DNA from: Sneathiella sp. HT1-7
GTDB taxonomy: Bacteria > Pseudomonadota > Alphaproteobacteria > Sneathiellales > Sneathiellaceae
Assembly (NCBI RefSeq): GCF_020731145.1
Contig: NZ_JAJFZN010000001.1
Span: 248,001 to 312,000, forward strand
Reading direction: 5' to 3'
Length of the DNA: 64,000 nucleotides
Positions 31,216 to 38,879 of the stretch are shown here, piece by piece; within the stretch, counting starts at the first letter, position 1; each line of letters begins with the position of its first letter. Under the pieces are notes generated by a model. It worked only from the letters and a program-made list of their open reading frames with translations, made no database searches and was not told where the DNA came from. A program made the translations under genes and the position numbers.

Positions 31216-32265
31216 ATGAGCGACGGAGTGGAGATCATCCCGGTTCGGGAAATGCACAAGTTCAATGAAGGAGCGTTGTTTGACTATTTGACGGAGAATG
31301 TGGACGGATTTAAGGGCCCACTCCAGATCAATCAGTTTCAGGGCGGACAGTCCAATCCGACATTTTTACTGCATACGCCCGAGCGGGACTATGTAATGCG
31401 GAAAAAGCCGCCGGGAAATCTCCTTCCCTCCGCCCATGCGGTTGACCGCGAATACAAAGTTATTTCGGCGCTTCAGAATACCGATGTTCCCGTTCCCCGG
31501 ACCTTCTGCCTGTGCGAAGATGACAGCATTATTGGAACCGCCTTTTATATCATGGAAAAGGTAGAAGGCCGTATTATCCTGTCCCCTGATATTCCAGGCG
31601 CAGAGCCACATATCCGTGCCGCAATATACGATTCATTGAACGAAGCTCTGGCCAATCTCCATAAAGTCGATATTGACACGGTAGGCCTTTCGGATTTTGG
31701 CAAGAGGGGAAACTATTTCGAGCGGCAGATCGGCCGTTGGACAAAACAATACCGCGCGTCCCAAACCGACAATCTGGAGACAATGGAGAACCTGATTAAA
31801 TGGCTCCCCGAGAATTTACCGGATAGCGATGACAGCACCATTGTCCACGGGGATTACCGGCTTGGAAATGTGATTGTACATCCAACAAAGCCAGAAGTAG
31901 TCGCGGTCCTCGATTGGGAACTTTGCACCATCGGGCACCCGCTTTCTGACCTCGCCTACAACTGTATGAATTATCATTTCATACATCCGCGAAATGGCGG
32001 TCTTGTTGGAGTCGACTTCGAGGCAACGGGCATCCCAACGGAACAAGCCTATATTGACGCCTATTGCAACCGCACAGGACGTGACGGTATTGAGAACTGG
32101 GCCTTTTACATGGCCTTTTCGCTCTTCCGCACCGCCGCTATTGTTCAGGGTGTCTATAAACGTGGACTAGACGGCAATGCCAGTTCTACGGTCGGTGAAG
32201 AGTATGCGGAATTCACGAATATGCTAGCCACACTCGGCTGGCAGAAGGTCGAAAGCCAGCTATAA
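31216..32265 (+). CDS. APH-fold kinase, ACAD10/ACAD11 kinase-domain-like (copy 2)
   Basis: 349-residue paralogue of the gene just upstream. They match over nearly the whole length, with identical stretches such as LLPSAHAVDREY, NTDVPVP and RWTKQYRAS. The catalytic set is intact: H211, D213 and N218 in HGDYRLGN, and D233 in VLDWE. The copies differ mainly at residues 115-170, likely the substrate side. AGGGA about six bases before ATG. The 48-nt gap and shared direction suggest one transcript. Two kept active sites point to different substrates or a hetero-oligomer rather than a decaying duplicate. Confidence 0.82.
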   Translation: MSDGVEIIPVREMHKFNEGALFDYLTENVDGFKGPLQINQFQGGQSNPTFLLHTPERDYVMRKKPPGNLLPSAHAVDREYKVISALQNTDVPVPRTFCLCEDDSIIGTAFYIMEKVEGRIILSPDIPGAEPHIRAAIYDSLNEALANLHKVDIDTVGLSDFGKRGNYFERQIGRWTKQYRASQTDNLETMENLIKWLPENLPDSDDSTIVHGDYRLGNVIVHPTKPEVVAVLDWELCTIGHPLSDLAYNCMNYHFIHPRNGGLVGVDFEATGIPTEQAYIDAYCNRTGRDGIENWAFYMAFSLFRTAAIVQGVYKRGLDGNASSTVGEEYAEFTNMLATLGWQKVESQL

Positions 32266-32368
32266 CTAGTCGCAGCCATGTTGCTCTATATTATAATTTT
32301 CTGATATCGTGATTTCAGTGACCACTTTTTGAGCCTGCGGCGCCCGCCTGGGCTTTGGGGGCTGGCAA

Positions 32369-33697
32369 ATGAAGCGCGATATCTTTTCGGGCCGCAAAAC
32401 CACTGGCGGTCAACTTAGTCCTTTAACAAAACCAGACGGAACGCCGCTGGATAATAACCGTGTCGAGATCGGTCCGACGCAACTCGCGTTTGACGAATGG
32501 GCGGCGGCGGGGTTGGATGTTCCCGACCTCAGTGTCATGCGCGCACAGCGTCTAGACCGTCTTGTCGCGGCACTTCAGGCGCGGGACTACGGCGGTATTC
32601 TCATGTATGATCCGCTCAACATCCGGTTTGCCTCCGACACGACGAATATGCAGCTTTGGGCGGCGCATAATCCATTCCGGGCCTGCCTTGTTTTGGCGGA
32701 TGGATATATGGTTGTCTGGGATTTCGGCGACAATGATCTACTAACTGCCTTCAACCCACTGGTACGCGAGACACGATCCGGCGCCTCCTTCTTTTATTTT
32801 ACGAGCGGGGATAAGTCCGTCGAGAATGCGGAACGGTTCGCAGCCCAGATCGATGGCTTGATGCGGGAGCATGCGGGCAGTAACCGTCGGCTTGCCGTGG
32901 ATAAGATCCAGATCCATGGCTTACGCGCCCTTGAAAGAATAGGGTTACGGATTTTTGATGGAGAGGAAGTCACGGAAAAGACTCGAGCCATCAAACAGCC
33001 GGAAGAAATCAAAGCCCTGCGATGCGCCGTCCATGCAACAGAAGTTTCAATGTGTGAAATGCAGCGCATTGCCCGGCCCGGGCTAACAGAGAATGACGTC
33101 TGGGCCGTTCTGCACGCTGAAAATATCAAGCGCGGCGGAGAATGGATCGAGACCCGGATACTTGCCTCAGGCCCGCGCACCAACCCGTGGTTTCAGGAAT
33201 GCGGTCCGCGGGTAATCGGAAATAACGAATTGCTGGCTTTTGATACGGATCTGGTCGGTTGCTTCGGTATGTGCGCGGATATTTCCCGCACCTGGTTTAT
33301 CGGCGATGGAACGCCAACAGCCGAACAAAAAAAACTGTATCAGTATGCCTATGATCATATTCAACAGAACATGAAACTTCTGGCACCGGGCGTTCCATTT
33401 AAAGAGATCGTCTTCGGCGGACATCTTCTTTCAGAGGAATTTGTGAATTCCCGCTACTCCGTGAAGATGCATGGCGTTGGTCTTTGCGATGAATGGCCGC
33501 ATATTGCCTATCCGGAAGACTATCACGAAGGGGCATTCGAGTATGAGCTGGTGCCCGGTATGGCGATTTGCGTTGAGGCTTATATCGGTGCCGAAGGAGG
33601 GGAGGAAGGCGTCAAACTGGAGGAGCAAGTCGTAATCACCGAGGAGGGTTACGAAAATATGACCCACTATCCGTTTGAGGAAATCCTGCTCACTTAA
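32369..33697 (+). CDS. dddP: DddP-type DMSP lyase (M24 fold)
   Basis: 442-residue member of the M24 metallopeptidase fold that closely resembles DddP, which cleaves dimethylsulfoniopropionate to dimethyl sulfide and acrylate. Marks include RVEIGPTQLAF (31-41), HAENIKRGGEWIETR, SGPRTNPWFQECGPR and MHGVGLCDEWP (367-377). Metal ligands D292, D294, D304, H368, E403 and E418 and the proposed base D374 are all present. Each sits three residues before its counterpart in the Ruegeria lacuscaerulensis enzyme as I remember that numbering. No signal peptide. An ordinary Xaa-Pro peptidase is the alternative, but the conserved stretches favour DddP. The stop overlaps the next convergent ORF by four bases. 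Confidence 0.85.
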   Translation: MKRDIFSGRKTTGGQLSPLTKPDGTPLDNNRVEIGPTQLAFDEWAAAGLDVPDLSVMRAQRLDRLVAALQARDYGGILMYDPLNIRFASDTTNMQLWAAHNPFRACLVLADGYMVVWDFGDNDLLTAFNPLVRETRSGASFFYFTSGDKSVENAERFAAQIDGLMREHAGSNRRLAVDKIQIHGLRALERIGLRIFDGEEVTEKTRAIKQPEEIKALRCAVHATEVSMCEMQRIARPGLTENDVWAVLHAENIKRGGEWIETRILASGPRTNPWFQECGPRVIGNNELLAFDTDLVGCFGMCADISRTWFIGDGTPTAEQKKLYQYAYDHIQQNMKLLAPGVPFKEIVFGGHLLSEEFVNSRYSVKMHGVGLCDEWPHIAYPEDYHEGAFEYELVPGMAICVEAYIGAEGGEEGVKLEEQVVITEEGYENMTHYPFEEILLT

Positions 33698-33924
33698 TGT
33701 TTTTCGGCGTCTTCAATCCTCAAATTAGCCCAACGCTGGATGCACTCCGTCGGCTCCATAACCAATCCTGCGGCTTCGCCAAGCCCAGAGACAGGCTGCA
33801 ATCCTGCATGAGCCGTCAAGTCCTGGGTTAGCCATTCACAAGGATCAAGGCTTTCATACCGATATAAAAAGCCGGCAACAATCACAATGATGCCCAGCAT
33901 TATCCAACCCAAAAACTTGATCAT
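33694..33924 (-). CDS. Small membrane protein, conserved hypothetical
   Basis: 76 residues with one N-terminal hydrophobic helix (about residues 4-20) and then YESLDPCEWLTQDL and PTECIQRW, giving two cysteines. I recall similar short proteins with a 'LDPCEWL' stretch in other alphaproteobacteria but know no function. ATG 33924 has a weak AGG about nine bases upstream. It lies between dddP (convergent, 4-nt stop overlap) and the acyl-CoA dehydrogenase (same strand, but a strong terminator separates them). Confidence 0.6.
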   Translation of the reverse strand: MIKFLGWIMLGIIVIVAGFLYRYESLDPCEWLTQDLTAHAGLQPVSGLGEAAGLVMEPTECIQRWANLRIEDAEKH

Positions 33925-34019
33925 TAAAAAGGCCTAATATTACGTCGCTATAAACAGGAACATGCCTGTATATAGGAAAAGCAGAACTTCATGCTATGGA
34001 AAAATCTGCACAGAAAAAA

Positions 34020-34047
34020 GAAGAGCTTCCCAGAAAGGAAGCTCTTC
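34020..34047 (-). terminator. Rho-independent terminator of the acyl-CoA dehydrogenase gene
   Basis: Perfect 11-base arms GAAGAGCTTCC and GGAAGCTCTTC with a six-base loop. On the minus strand the stem is followed by TTTTTTC. It begins about 30 bases after the dehydrogenase stop, the clearest intrinsic terminator in the window. Confidence 0.85.
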
Positions 34048-34075
34048 CACGTCTTTAGTACCTGAAAGCCGCAAA

Positions 34076-35278
34076 TCAATCGTGCTTTTTAAGCTCCAAC
34101 CGGCCAATCTGGTTGCGATGCACTTCGTCCGGGCCATCGGCAAGTCGCAAGGTCCGTGAATGGGCATAGGCAAAGGCGAGGCCGAAGTCATCACTAACAC
34201 CGCCCGCGCCATGCGCCTGAATTGCCCAGTCAATGATCTTACCGGTGATATTTGGTGCCACCACCTTGATCATGGCAATTTCAGCTTTCGCTTCCTTATT
34301 GCCGACCGTATCCATCATATAGGCGGCCTTCAATGTGAGAAGCCGTGCCTGTTCGATCATCGCACGAGATTCCGCAATACGTTCCAGCGTGACCGTTTGC
34401 TCCGCAATGGGTTTACCAAATGCAACGCGGGATTTCACGCGTTTGCACATTTTCTCCAGTGCACGCTCGGCGACGCCAATCTGGCGCATGCAATGGTGAA
34501 TGCGGCCCGGGCCCAGGCGACCTTGCGCAATTTCAAAACCACGCCCTTCACCCAACAGAATATGATCTGCCGGAACGCGCACATCCTTAAACTCCACTTC
34601 TGCATGACCATGCGGTGCATCGTCATAGCCAAACACCGGCAGAAAACGCTTCACATTGATACCGTCGGTATCCATCGGCACAACAATCATGGACTGCTGA
34701 TTATAGCGCGATGCAGTCTTGTCCGTTTTTCCCATGAAGATCAGAACTTTGCAGCGAGGATCATAAGCACCGGAGGTCCACCATTTAGTGCCATTGATGA
34801 CATATTCATCGCCGTCACGGGTAATTTCCGATTCGATATTCGTCGCGTCTGACGAGGCAACCGCGGGTTCCGTCATGGCGAAAGCTGAGCGAATTTCGCC
34901 ATTGAGCAACGGCTTTAACCAGCGCTCTTTCAGATCGTCATTCGCATAGCGTTCGAACACTTCCATGTTACCGGTGTCCGGTGCCGAGCAGTTGAAAACT
35001 TCCGGTGCAAAACTGACCCGCCCCATGATCTCACAGAGCGGTGCATATTCTAGATTGGTAAGGCCTGCCCCACGGTCACTTTCAGGCAGGAACAAATTCC
35101 AGAGACCTTCCGCCTTGGCCTTTTCTTTCAGCTCTTCGACAATTGCTGTCGGCTGCCAGCGATCGCCCTCATCCACCTGATCATAAAATAGCTGTTCATT
35201 TGGATAGACATGCTCATCCATAAAAGCCTGCACCCTAGCTTGCAGTTCTTTTACCTTGTCCGAATATTCGAAGATCAT
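34076..35278 (-). CDS. Acyl-CoA dehydrogenase, ACAD10/ACAD11 subfamily
   Basis: 400-residue FAD-dependent dehydrogenase. The stretches [14 protein letters not shown] and [19 protein letters not shown] are diagnostic for the ACAD10/11 group. At the position of the usual catalytic glutamate it has D381 in [10 protein letters not shown], which I recall as the pattern of that group. In animals this domain is fused to an APH kinase and removes the 4-phosphate from 4-phosphoacyl-CoA, enabling 4-hydroxy-acid breakdown. Here two kinase genes of the matching type lie 1.8 kb away on the other strand. AGGGAA seven bases before ATG. General beta-oxidation is the alternative role. Confidence 0.9.
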   Translation of the reverse strand: MIFEYSDKVKELQARVQAFMDEHVYPNEQLFYDQVDEGDRWQPTAIVEELKEKAKAEGLWNLFLPESDRGAGLTNLEYAPLCEIMGRVSFAPEVFNCSAPDTGNMEVFERYANDDLKERWLKPLLNGEIRSAFAMTEPAVASSDATNIESEITRDGDEYVINGTKWWTSGAYDPRCKVLIFMGKTDKTASRYNQQSMIVVPMDTDGINVKRFLPVFGYDDAPHGHAEVEFKDVRVPADHILLGEGRGFEIAQGRLGPGRIHHCMRQIGVAERALEKMCKRVKSRVAFGKPIAEQTVTLERIAESRAMIEQARLLTLKAAYMMDTVGNKEAKAEIAMIKVVAPNITGKIIDWAIQAHGAGGVSDDFGLAFAYAHSRTLRLADGPDEVHRNQIGRLELKKHD

Positions 35279-35343
35279 TCGCTGTTCCCTTTTTTGTTAT
35301 TCAGGTTTTTGTTATGATTAATTCTGACACCATCTTTCTATAT

Positions 35344-35802
35344 TTAGCGTCTTGTTTCAAAGAAATTCTTTAAAAGCGCCGCCGATTTGCTTTCCTGCAG
35401 GCCGCCGTATATTTCCGGTCGATGATGACAACTGGTCTGATCAAAGATGCGTGCACCGTATTCGACACCGCCCCCCTTCGGATCATAAGCACCAAAATAG
35501 AGCCGCCTTATTCTTGCGAGAGAAATTGCCGCTGCGCACATCGGGCAGGGCTCAAGTGTCACGTAGATATCGCAGTTCACAAGCCTTTGACTACCGATCA
35601 TATTGCCCGCCGCGCGAAGCGCCAGCATTTCCGCATGCGCGGTGGGGTCGCTTCTACCTACCATCTGGTTTCCGCAGTTCGCGATGACGCGCCCTGACGC
35701 GGTATCCACAATGATTGCCCCAACTGGCACTTCGTTGCGATGCCCGGCAATCTCGGCGGTGCTGAGCGCCATTTCCATATAATCGACAATTTCATGATCC
35801 AT
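35344..35802 (-). CDS. tadA: tRNA(adenine34) deaminase
   Basis: 152-residue zinc deaminase that converts A34 to inosine in tRNA-Arg(ACG). Zinc and catalytic residues are H56 and E58 in THAEM, and C86 and C89 in LEPCPMCAAAI. I take ATG 35802, with GCGAG nine bases upstream; the ORF extends 13 codons to a TTG. Located upstream of the rluB-rsmD pair, divergent, as is common in alphaproteobacteria. Confidence 0.95.
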   Translation of the reverse strand: MDHEIVDYMEMALSTAEIAGHRNEVPVGAIIVDTASGRVIANCGNQMVGRSDPTAHAEMLALRAAGNMIGSQRLVNCDIYVTLEPCPMCAAAISLARIRRLYFGAYDPKGGGVEYGARIFDQTSCHHRPEIYGGLQESKSAALLKNFFETRR

Positions 35803-35918
35803 GTTCGGAGACTCGCAATTCGTTCCATCGCCGTCAAGCAATAGAAATTTAGATATTTTATGGGAAGATAGTCAAAGAGGCGAGTTGAGTTGTCGGCAAG
35901 AGAGGACTAAAAGAAAGC

Positions 35919-36632
35919 ATGAGTATTCCTGTAATTGGCATAACCCTCGATTCAGAGGATCCGGGCGGCTATTCGAATATGCCCTGGTACGCGCTTCGGC
36001 AGAACTATGCTGATGTCATTGTGGCTGGTGGCGGACTTCCGCTGGCATTGCCGCACGAACCTGACCATGTGGAAGACTATGTCAAAACGCTCGACGGGCT
36101 TGTTGTGACTGGCGGCGCTTTCGACGTTGACCCCGGCATGTTTGGCGCGACAACCCGGCATGATACAGTCGTGACCAAGGATCGGCGCACCCTGTTCGAG
36201 AAAAATATCACAGAGGCGATGCTGGCCGCGAACAAGCCAGTGCTCGGCATCTGCGGAGGGCAACAGCTTCTGCATGTAATATTGGGTGGCACATTGATCC
36301 AGCATATCCCGGATGAAGTGGAAAATCCCCTCGCCCATGAACAACCCAACCCACGGACAGAGGCCGGACATACTGTCAAGGTTACCTCCGGCACCCTGCT
36401 GCACCGGATTGTCGGCACCGACACTCTCGCGGTCAACAGCGCCCACCATCAGGCGGCGAAGGACATTAGCGAGAATATCATCGTCAATGCAGTTGCCGAG
36501 GACGGCGTGATCGAAGGGATCGAGGATAGCCGTTATCGCTTCTGTCTGGGTGTTCAATGGCATCCGGAATACCTGATTTCAAACGGCGATCGACAGATTA
36601 TCGACGCCTTTGTCACTGCGTCTGCTGCCTGA
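35919..36632 (+). CDS. C26 gamma-glutamyl hydrolase family protein (PuuD-like)
   Basis: 237-residue class I glutamine-amidotransferase-like hydrolase. The catalytic triad is C112 in LGICGGQQ, H215 and E217 in VQWHPEYL. The family includes PuuD, which hydrolyses gamma-glutamyl-GABA in putrescine breakdown, but no other put/puu genes are nearby, so the substrate is open. It precedes rluB by three bases and shares its transcript. Confidence 0.9.
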   Translation: MSIPVIGITLDSEDPGGYSNMPWYALRQNYADVIVAGGGLPLALPHEPDHVEDYVKTLDGLVVTGGAFDVDPGMFGATTRHDTVVTKDRRTLFEKNITEAMLAANKPVLGICGGQQLLHVILGGTLIQHIPDEVENPLAHEQPNPRTEAGHTVKVTSGTLLHRIVGTDTLAVNSAHHQAAKDISENIIVNAVAEDGVIEGIEDSRYRFCLGVQWHPEYLISNGDRQIIDAFVTASAA

Positions 36633-36635
36633 CCG

Positions 36636-37526
36636 ATGACAACAGAATCCCCTCAAAAAGAACGGATCGCAAAGCGCATGGCACGCGCCGGTCTCTGCTC
36701 CCGCCGCGAAGCAGAACGCTGGATCGAAGCCGGCCGTGTTACCGTCAACGGGACGCTTCTGGAAAGTGCCGCCTTTACGGTCGCGCCAGAGGACAACATA
36801 ACGGTGGATGGCAAGGCGATCCCCGCACTGGAGCGTCCACGCCTTTGGCGCTACCACAAGCCGCCGGGTCTTGTGACGAGTCACAAGGATGAAAAAGGCC
36901 GCGACACCGTCTTTGACAAACTGCCCGAAGATTTACCGCGCGTGATATCCGTCGGCCGTCTTGACCTGAATTCAGAAGGACTGCTGCTGCTCACCAACGA
37001 CGGGGAACTTGCCCGCAAGCTGGAACTGCCGGCCACTGGATGGAAGCGGAAGTATCGCGTCCGTGTCCATGGGCACCCTAGAGACTCCGACATGCAAAAA
37101 CTTGCAAAAGGCATTACCGTAGAGGGTGTACGCTATGGGTCGATTGAAGGCACCATCGACAGCACCAAGGGTGCCAATAGCTGGTTGACCATTGCTCTTC
37201 GGGAAGGAAAGAATCGGGAAATCCGTAAAGTGATGGAATATCTTGGCTATTCCGTATCTCGGCTGATCCGGACATCCTACGGCCCCATGTCGCTAGGCGA
37301 TCTGCCCGCCGGTGCCGTAGATGAAGTGAGATCCAAAATCCTGCGGGAACAGATGGGTGTCGAAAAATTCGAGGACCCAGCCGCTGAAGCGAATACGGGC
37401 CAGCGCCCCCCGCGTGGCAAACGACAGGGATCCCTAAAGCCCAAGACCGCCCCCTCGCGCCCATCGACTGCGCCGCGCAAGCAAGGAACCTTAAAAGCCC
37501 GCACTTCCCCAAAAAAATCAAGCTGA
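36636..37526 (+). CDS. rluB: rRNA pseudouridine synthase, RluB/RsuA family
   Basis: 296 residues: an S4 RNA-binding domain (about 9-60), then the pseudouridine synthase domain with catalytic D110 in SVGRLDLNSEGLLLLTNDG. It is predicted to modify U2605 of 23S rRNA. The C-terminal 45 residues are rich in K, R, P, S and T, with repeated QGSLK/QGTLK elements, and look disordered and basic, probably for RNA contact. The stop overlaps the rsmD start (TGATG). Confidence 0.93.
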   Translation: MTTESPQKERIAKRMARAGLCSRREAERWIEAGRVTVNGTLLESAAFTVAPEDNITVDGKAIPALERPRLWRYHKPPGLVTSHKDEKGRDTVFDKLPEDLPRVISVGRLDLNSEGLLLLTNDGELARKLELPATGWKRKYRVRVHGHPRDSDMQKLAKGITVEGVRYGSIEGTIDSTKGANSWLTIALREGKNREIRKVMEYLGYSVSRLIRTSYGPMSLGDLPAGAVDEVRSKILREQMGVEKFEDPAAEANTGQRPPRGKRQGSLKPKTAPSRPSTAPRKQGTLKARTSPKKSS

Positions 37527-38131
37527 TGCGCATCGTTGGTGGGAAATTTAGAGGCAAGAAACTCGTCCTGCCGGAAGACAAGCGGGTGCGCCCCACCTCT
37601 GATCGCGCGCGGGAGGCTCTTTTCAATATACTCGGCCATGATTCAGAAATGCGCGGTGAAAATGGCCTGCTTCCCAACGACGCCATCGTGCTGGATGTTT
37701 TTGCGGGAACTGGCGCGCTTGGGCTGGAGGCGCTTTCGCGAGGGGCTGTCCATGTCACCTTTCTCGACAACCATTCGGAAAGCCTGAAGCTTGTCGAACA
37801 GAATGTGAAAAACATGAGCGCCCGCAATTGTACGGATATTCTCCGGCGAGATGCCGCTAATCCGGGAAAACCGGGAATGCCATGCGATCTTATCCTCATG
37901 GATCCGCCATACGGTGAGAATCTCGCCGCGCCGACTCTTGTTGCGCTCAAGAAAAATGGCTGGATTAAACCTGACGCCATCATCGTGATTGAAATAGCGG
38001 CGAAAGAAAATGTCGATATCCCGCCAGAATTCAGGCTGTTGAAAGATCGTAAATACGGCGCGGCGCGGCTTATTTTCCTGCGCCGAGATTCGGATCAATA
38101 TGGCGATACTTCGCAAACTGATCCTGAATAA
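37526..38131 (+). CDS. rsmD: 16S rRNA m2G966 methyltransferase
   Basis: 201-residue Rossmann methyltransferase that methylates G966 of 16S rRNA. SAM-binding motif DVFAGTGALGLEALSRGA (57-74) and catalytic DPPYG (126-130). The N-terminal MRIVGGKFRGKKL is typical. Coupled to rluB. Its last 62 bases overlap the 3' end of the convergent dioxygenase gene, so both C-termini are coded on opposite strands of the same DNA. Confidence 0.96.
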   Translation: MRIVGGKFRGKKLVLPEDKRVRPTSDRAREALFNILGHDSEMRGENGLLPNDAIVLDVFAGTGALGLEALSRGAVHVTFLDNHSESLKLVEQNVKNMSARNCTDILRRDAANPGKPGMPCDLILMDPPYGENLAAPTLVALKKNGWIKPDAIIVIEIAAKENVDIPPEFRLLKDRKYGAARLIFLRRDSDQYGDTSQTDPE

Positions 38132-38879
38132 GGCTGCGTCGTATCTCAAACGGCGGAAGTTTACCCATATCCATTAAAGGGTCGGCAAGCGGATCGAAGG
38201 CTCTGTTTTGAAATTCAAGCGAAAGGCTAACCCGCGGGTTCTTCGCCGCCGACGTATATGATCCGCCCCAATGATAAACATCTTGTGGCCACCCGAGAAC
38301 AGATCCCGCCTTTGCCGGAAGCGATCGTGCGTCCATAAGATCGGCTTTTTGCGACGCGCTGTTTGCCTCATACCTCGATTGAGGTACTATGTACATGCAG
38401 CCGTTACTCTCATCCGCATCCGTCAGTGGAAGCCAGAGTGACAGGCTCATCAGAACCGCATCCTCTCCTTCTCCGAAGACGGTCATGGCATCACAATCGC
38501 GATGCGGTGGCCAGCCCCGCGCGCCTTCACGGTTCAGATGCCAAGCCCAAAGATTAGGAAGAACCCCAAAATTCTCACCGACAAAATGGCGAAGCAAGGG
38601 GCCTAAACGCGCAAACAACCACCAGGGCTGATCAAAAAGATATATATAAACTGGCGGGATATCCTGTTCGAATAGAGCGAATATCGCATCCCTTACCGAC
38701 GCCAATTCACTCGGATCAAATAAGGGAGGTAGGGAGAGATATCCGTCCTCCCAAAGAGAAGTGGATATGTCGGATAGCATGGAACTGGAAAAAGTCAGTT
38801 CCTCAATGGAGGCTTCTCCCCCAATGCTAAGGTCTGGCGCTAATGCCAGCCAATCGTCTCGCTTCCGGGGTTCAGGCAT
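38070..38879 (-). CDS. Phytanoyl-CoA dioxygenase-like Fe(II)/2-oxoglutarate oxygenase
   Basis: 269 residues with the double-stranded beta-helix pattern of the PhyH family. Iron ligands would be H126 and D128 in WPPHRDCDAM and H203 in QDVYHWGGSY; R216 in NPRVSLSLEF would bind 2-oxoglutarate. The substrate is unknown. I choose ATG 38879, seven bases inside the upstream flavoprotein's end; an ORF start at 38930 is possible. The 62-nt antisense overlap with rsmD at the 3' end is unusual. Confidence 0.8.
   Translation of the reverse strand: MPEPRKRDDWLALAPDLSIGGEASIEELTFSSSMLSDISTSLWEDGYLSLPPLFDPSELASVRDAIFALFEQDIPPVYIYLFDQPWWLFARLGPLLRHFVGENFGVLPNLWAWHLNREGARGWPPHRDCDAMTVFGEGEDAVLMSLSLWLPLTDADESNGCMYIVPQSRYEANSASQKADLMDARSLPAKAGSVLGWPQDVYHWGGSYTSAAKNPRVSLSLEFQNRAFDPLADPLMDMGKLPPFEIRRSLIQDQFAKYRHIDPNLGAGK

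Noticed and set aside
30097-32265. Aminoglycoside resistance genes
   Set aside because: The fold and HGDxxxxN motif are shared with APH enzymes, but the sequence pattern and the neighbouring dehydrogenase fit the ACAD10/11-type kinase group.
34160-34852. 230-codon plus-strand frame antisense to the acyl-CoA dehydrogenase
   Set aside because: Shadow of a strongly conserved gene; histidine- and cysteine-rich without motif spacing of a metal protein.
37114-37983. 289-codon minus-strand frame across rluB and rsmD
   Set aside because: Antisense to two clearly identified rRNA-modifying enzymes; serine- and arginine-rich shadow.
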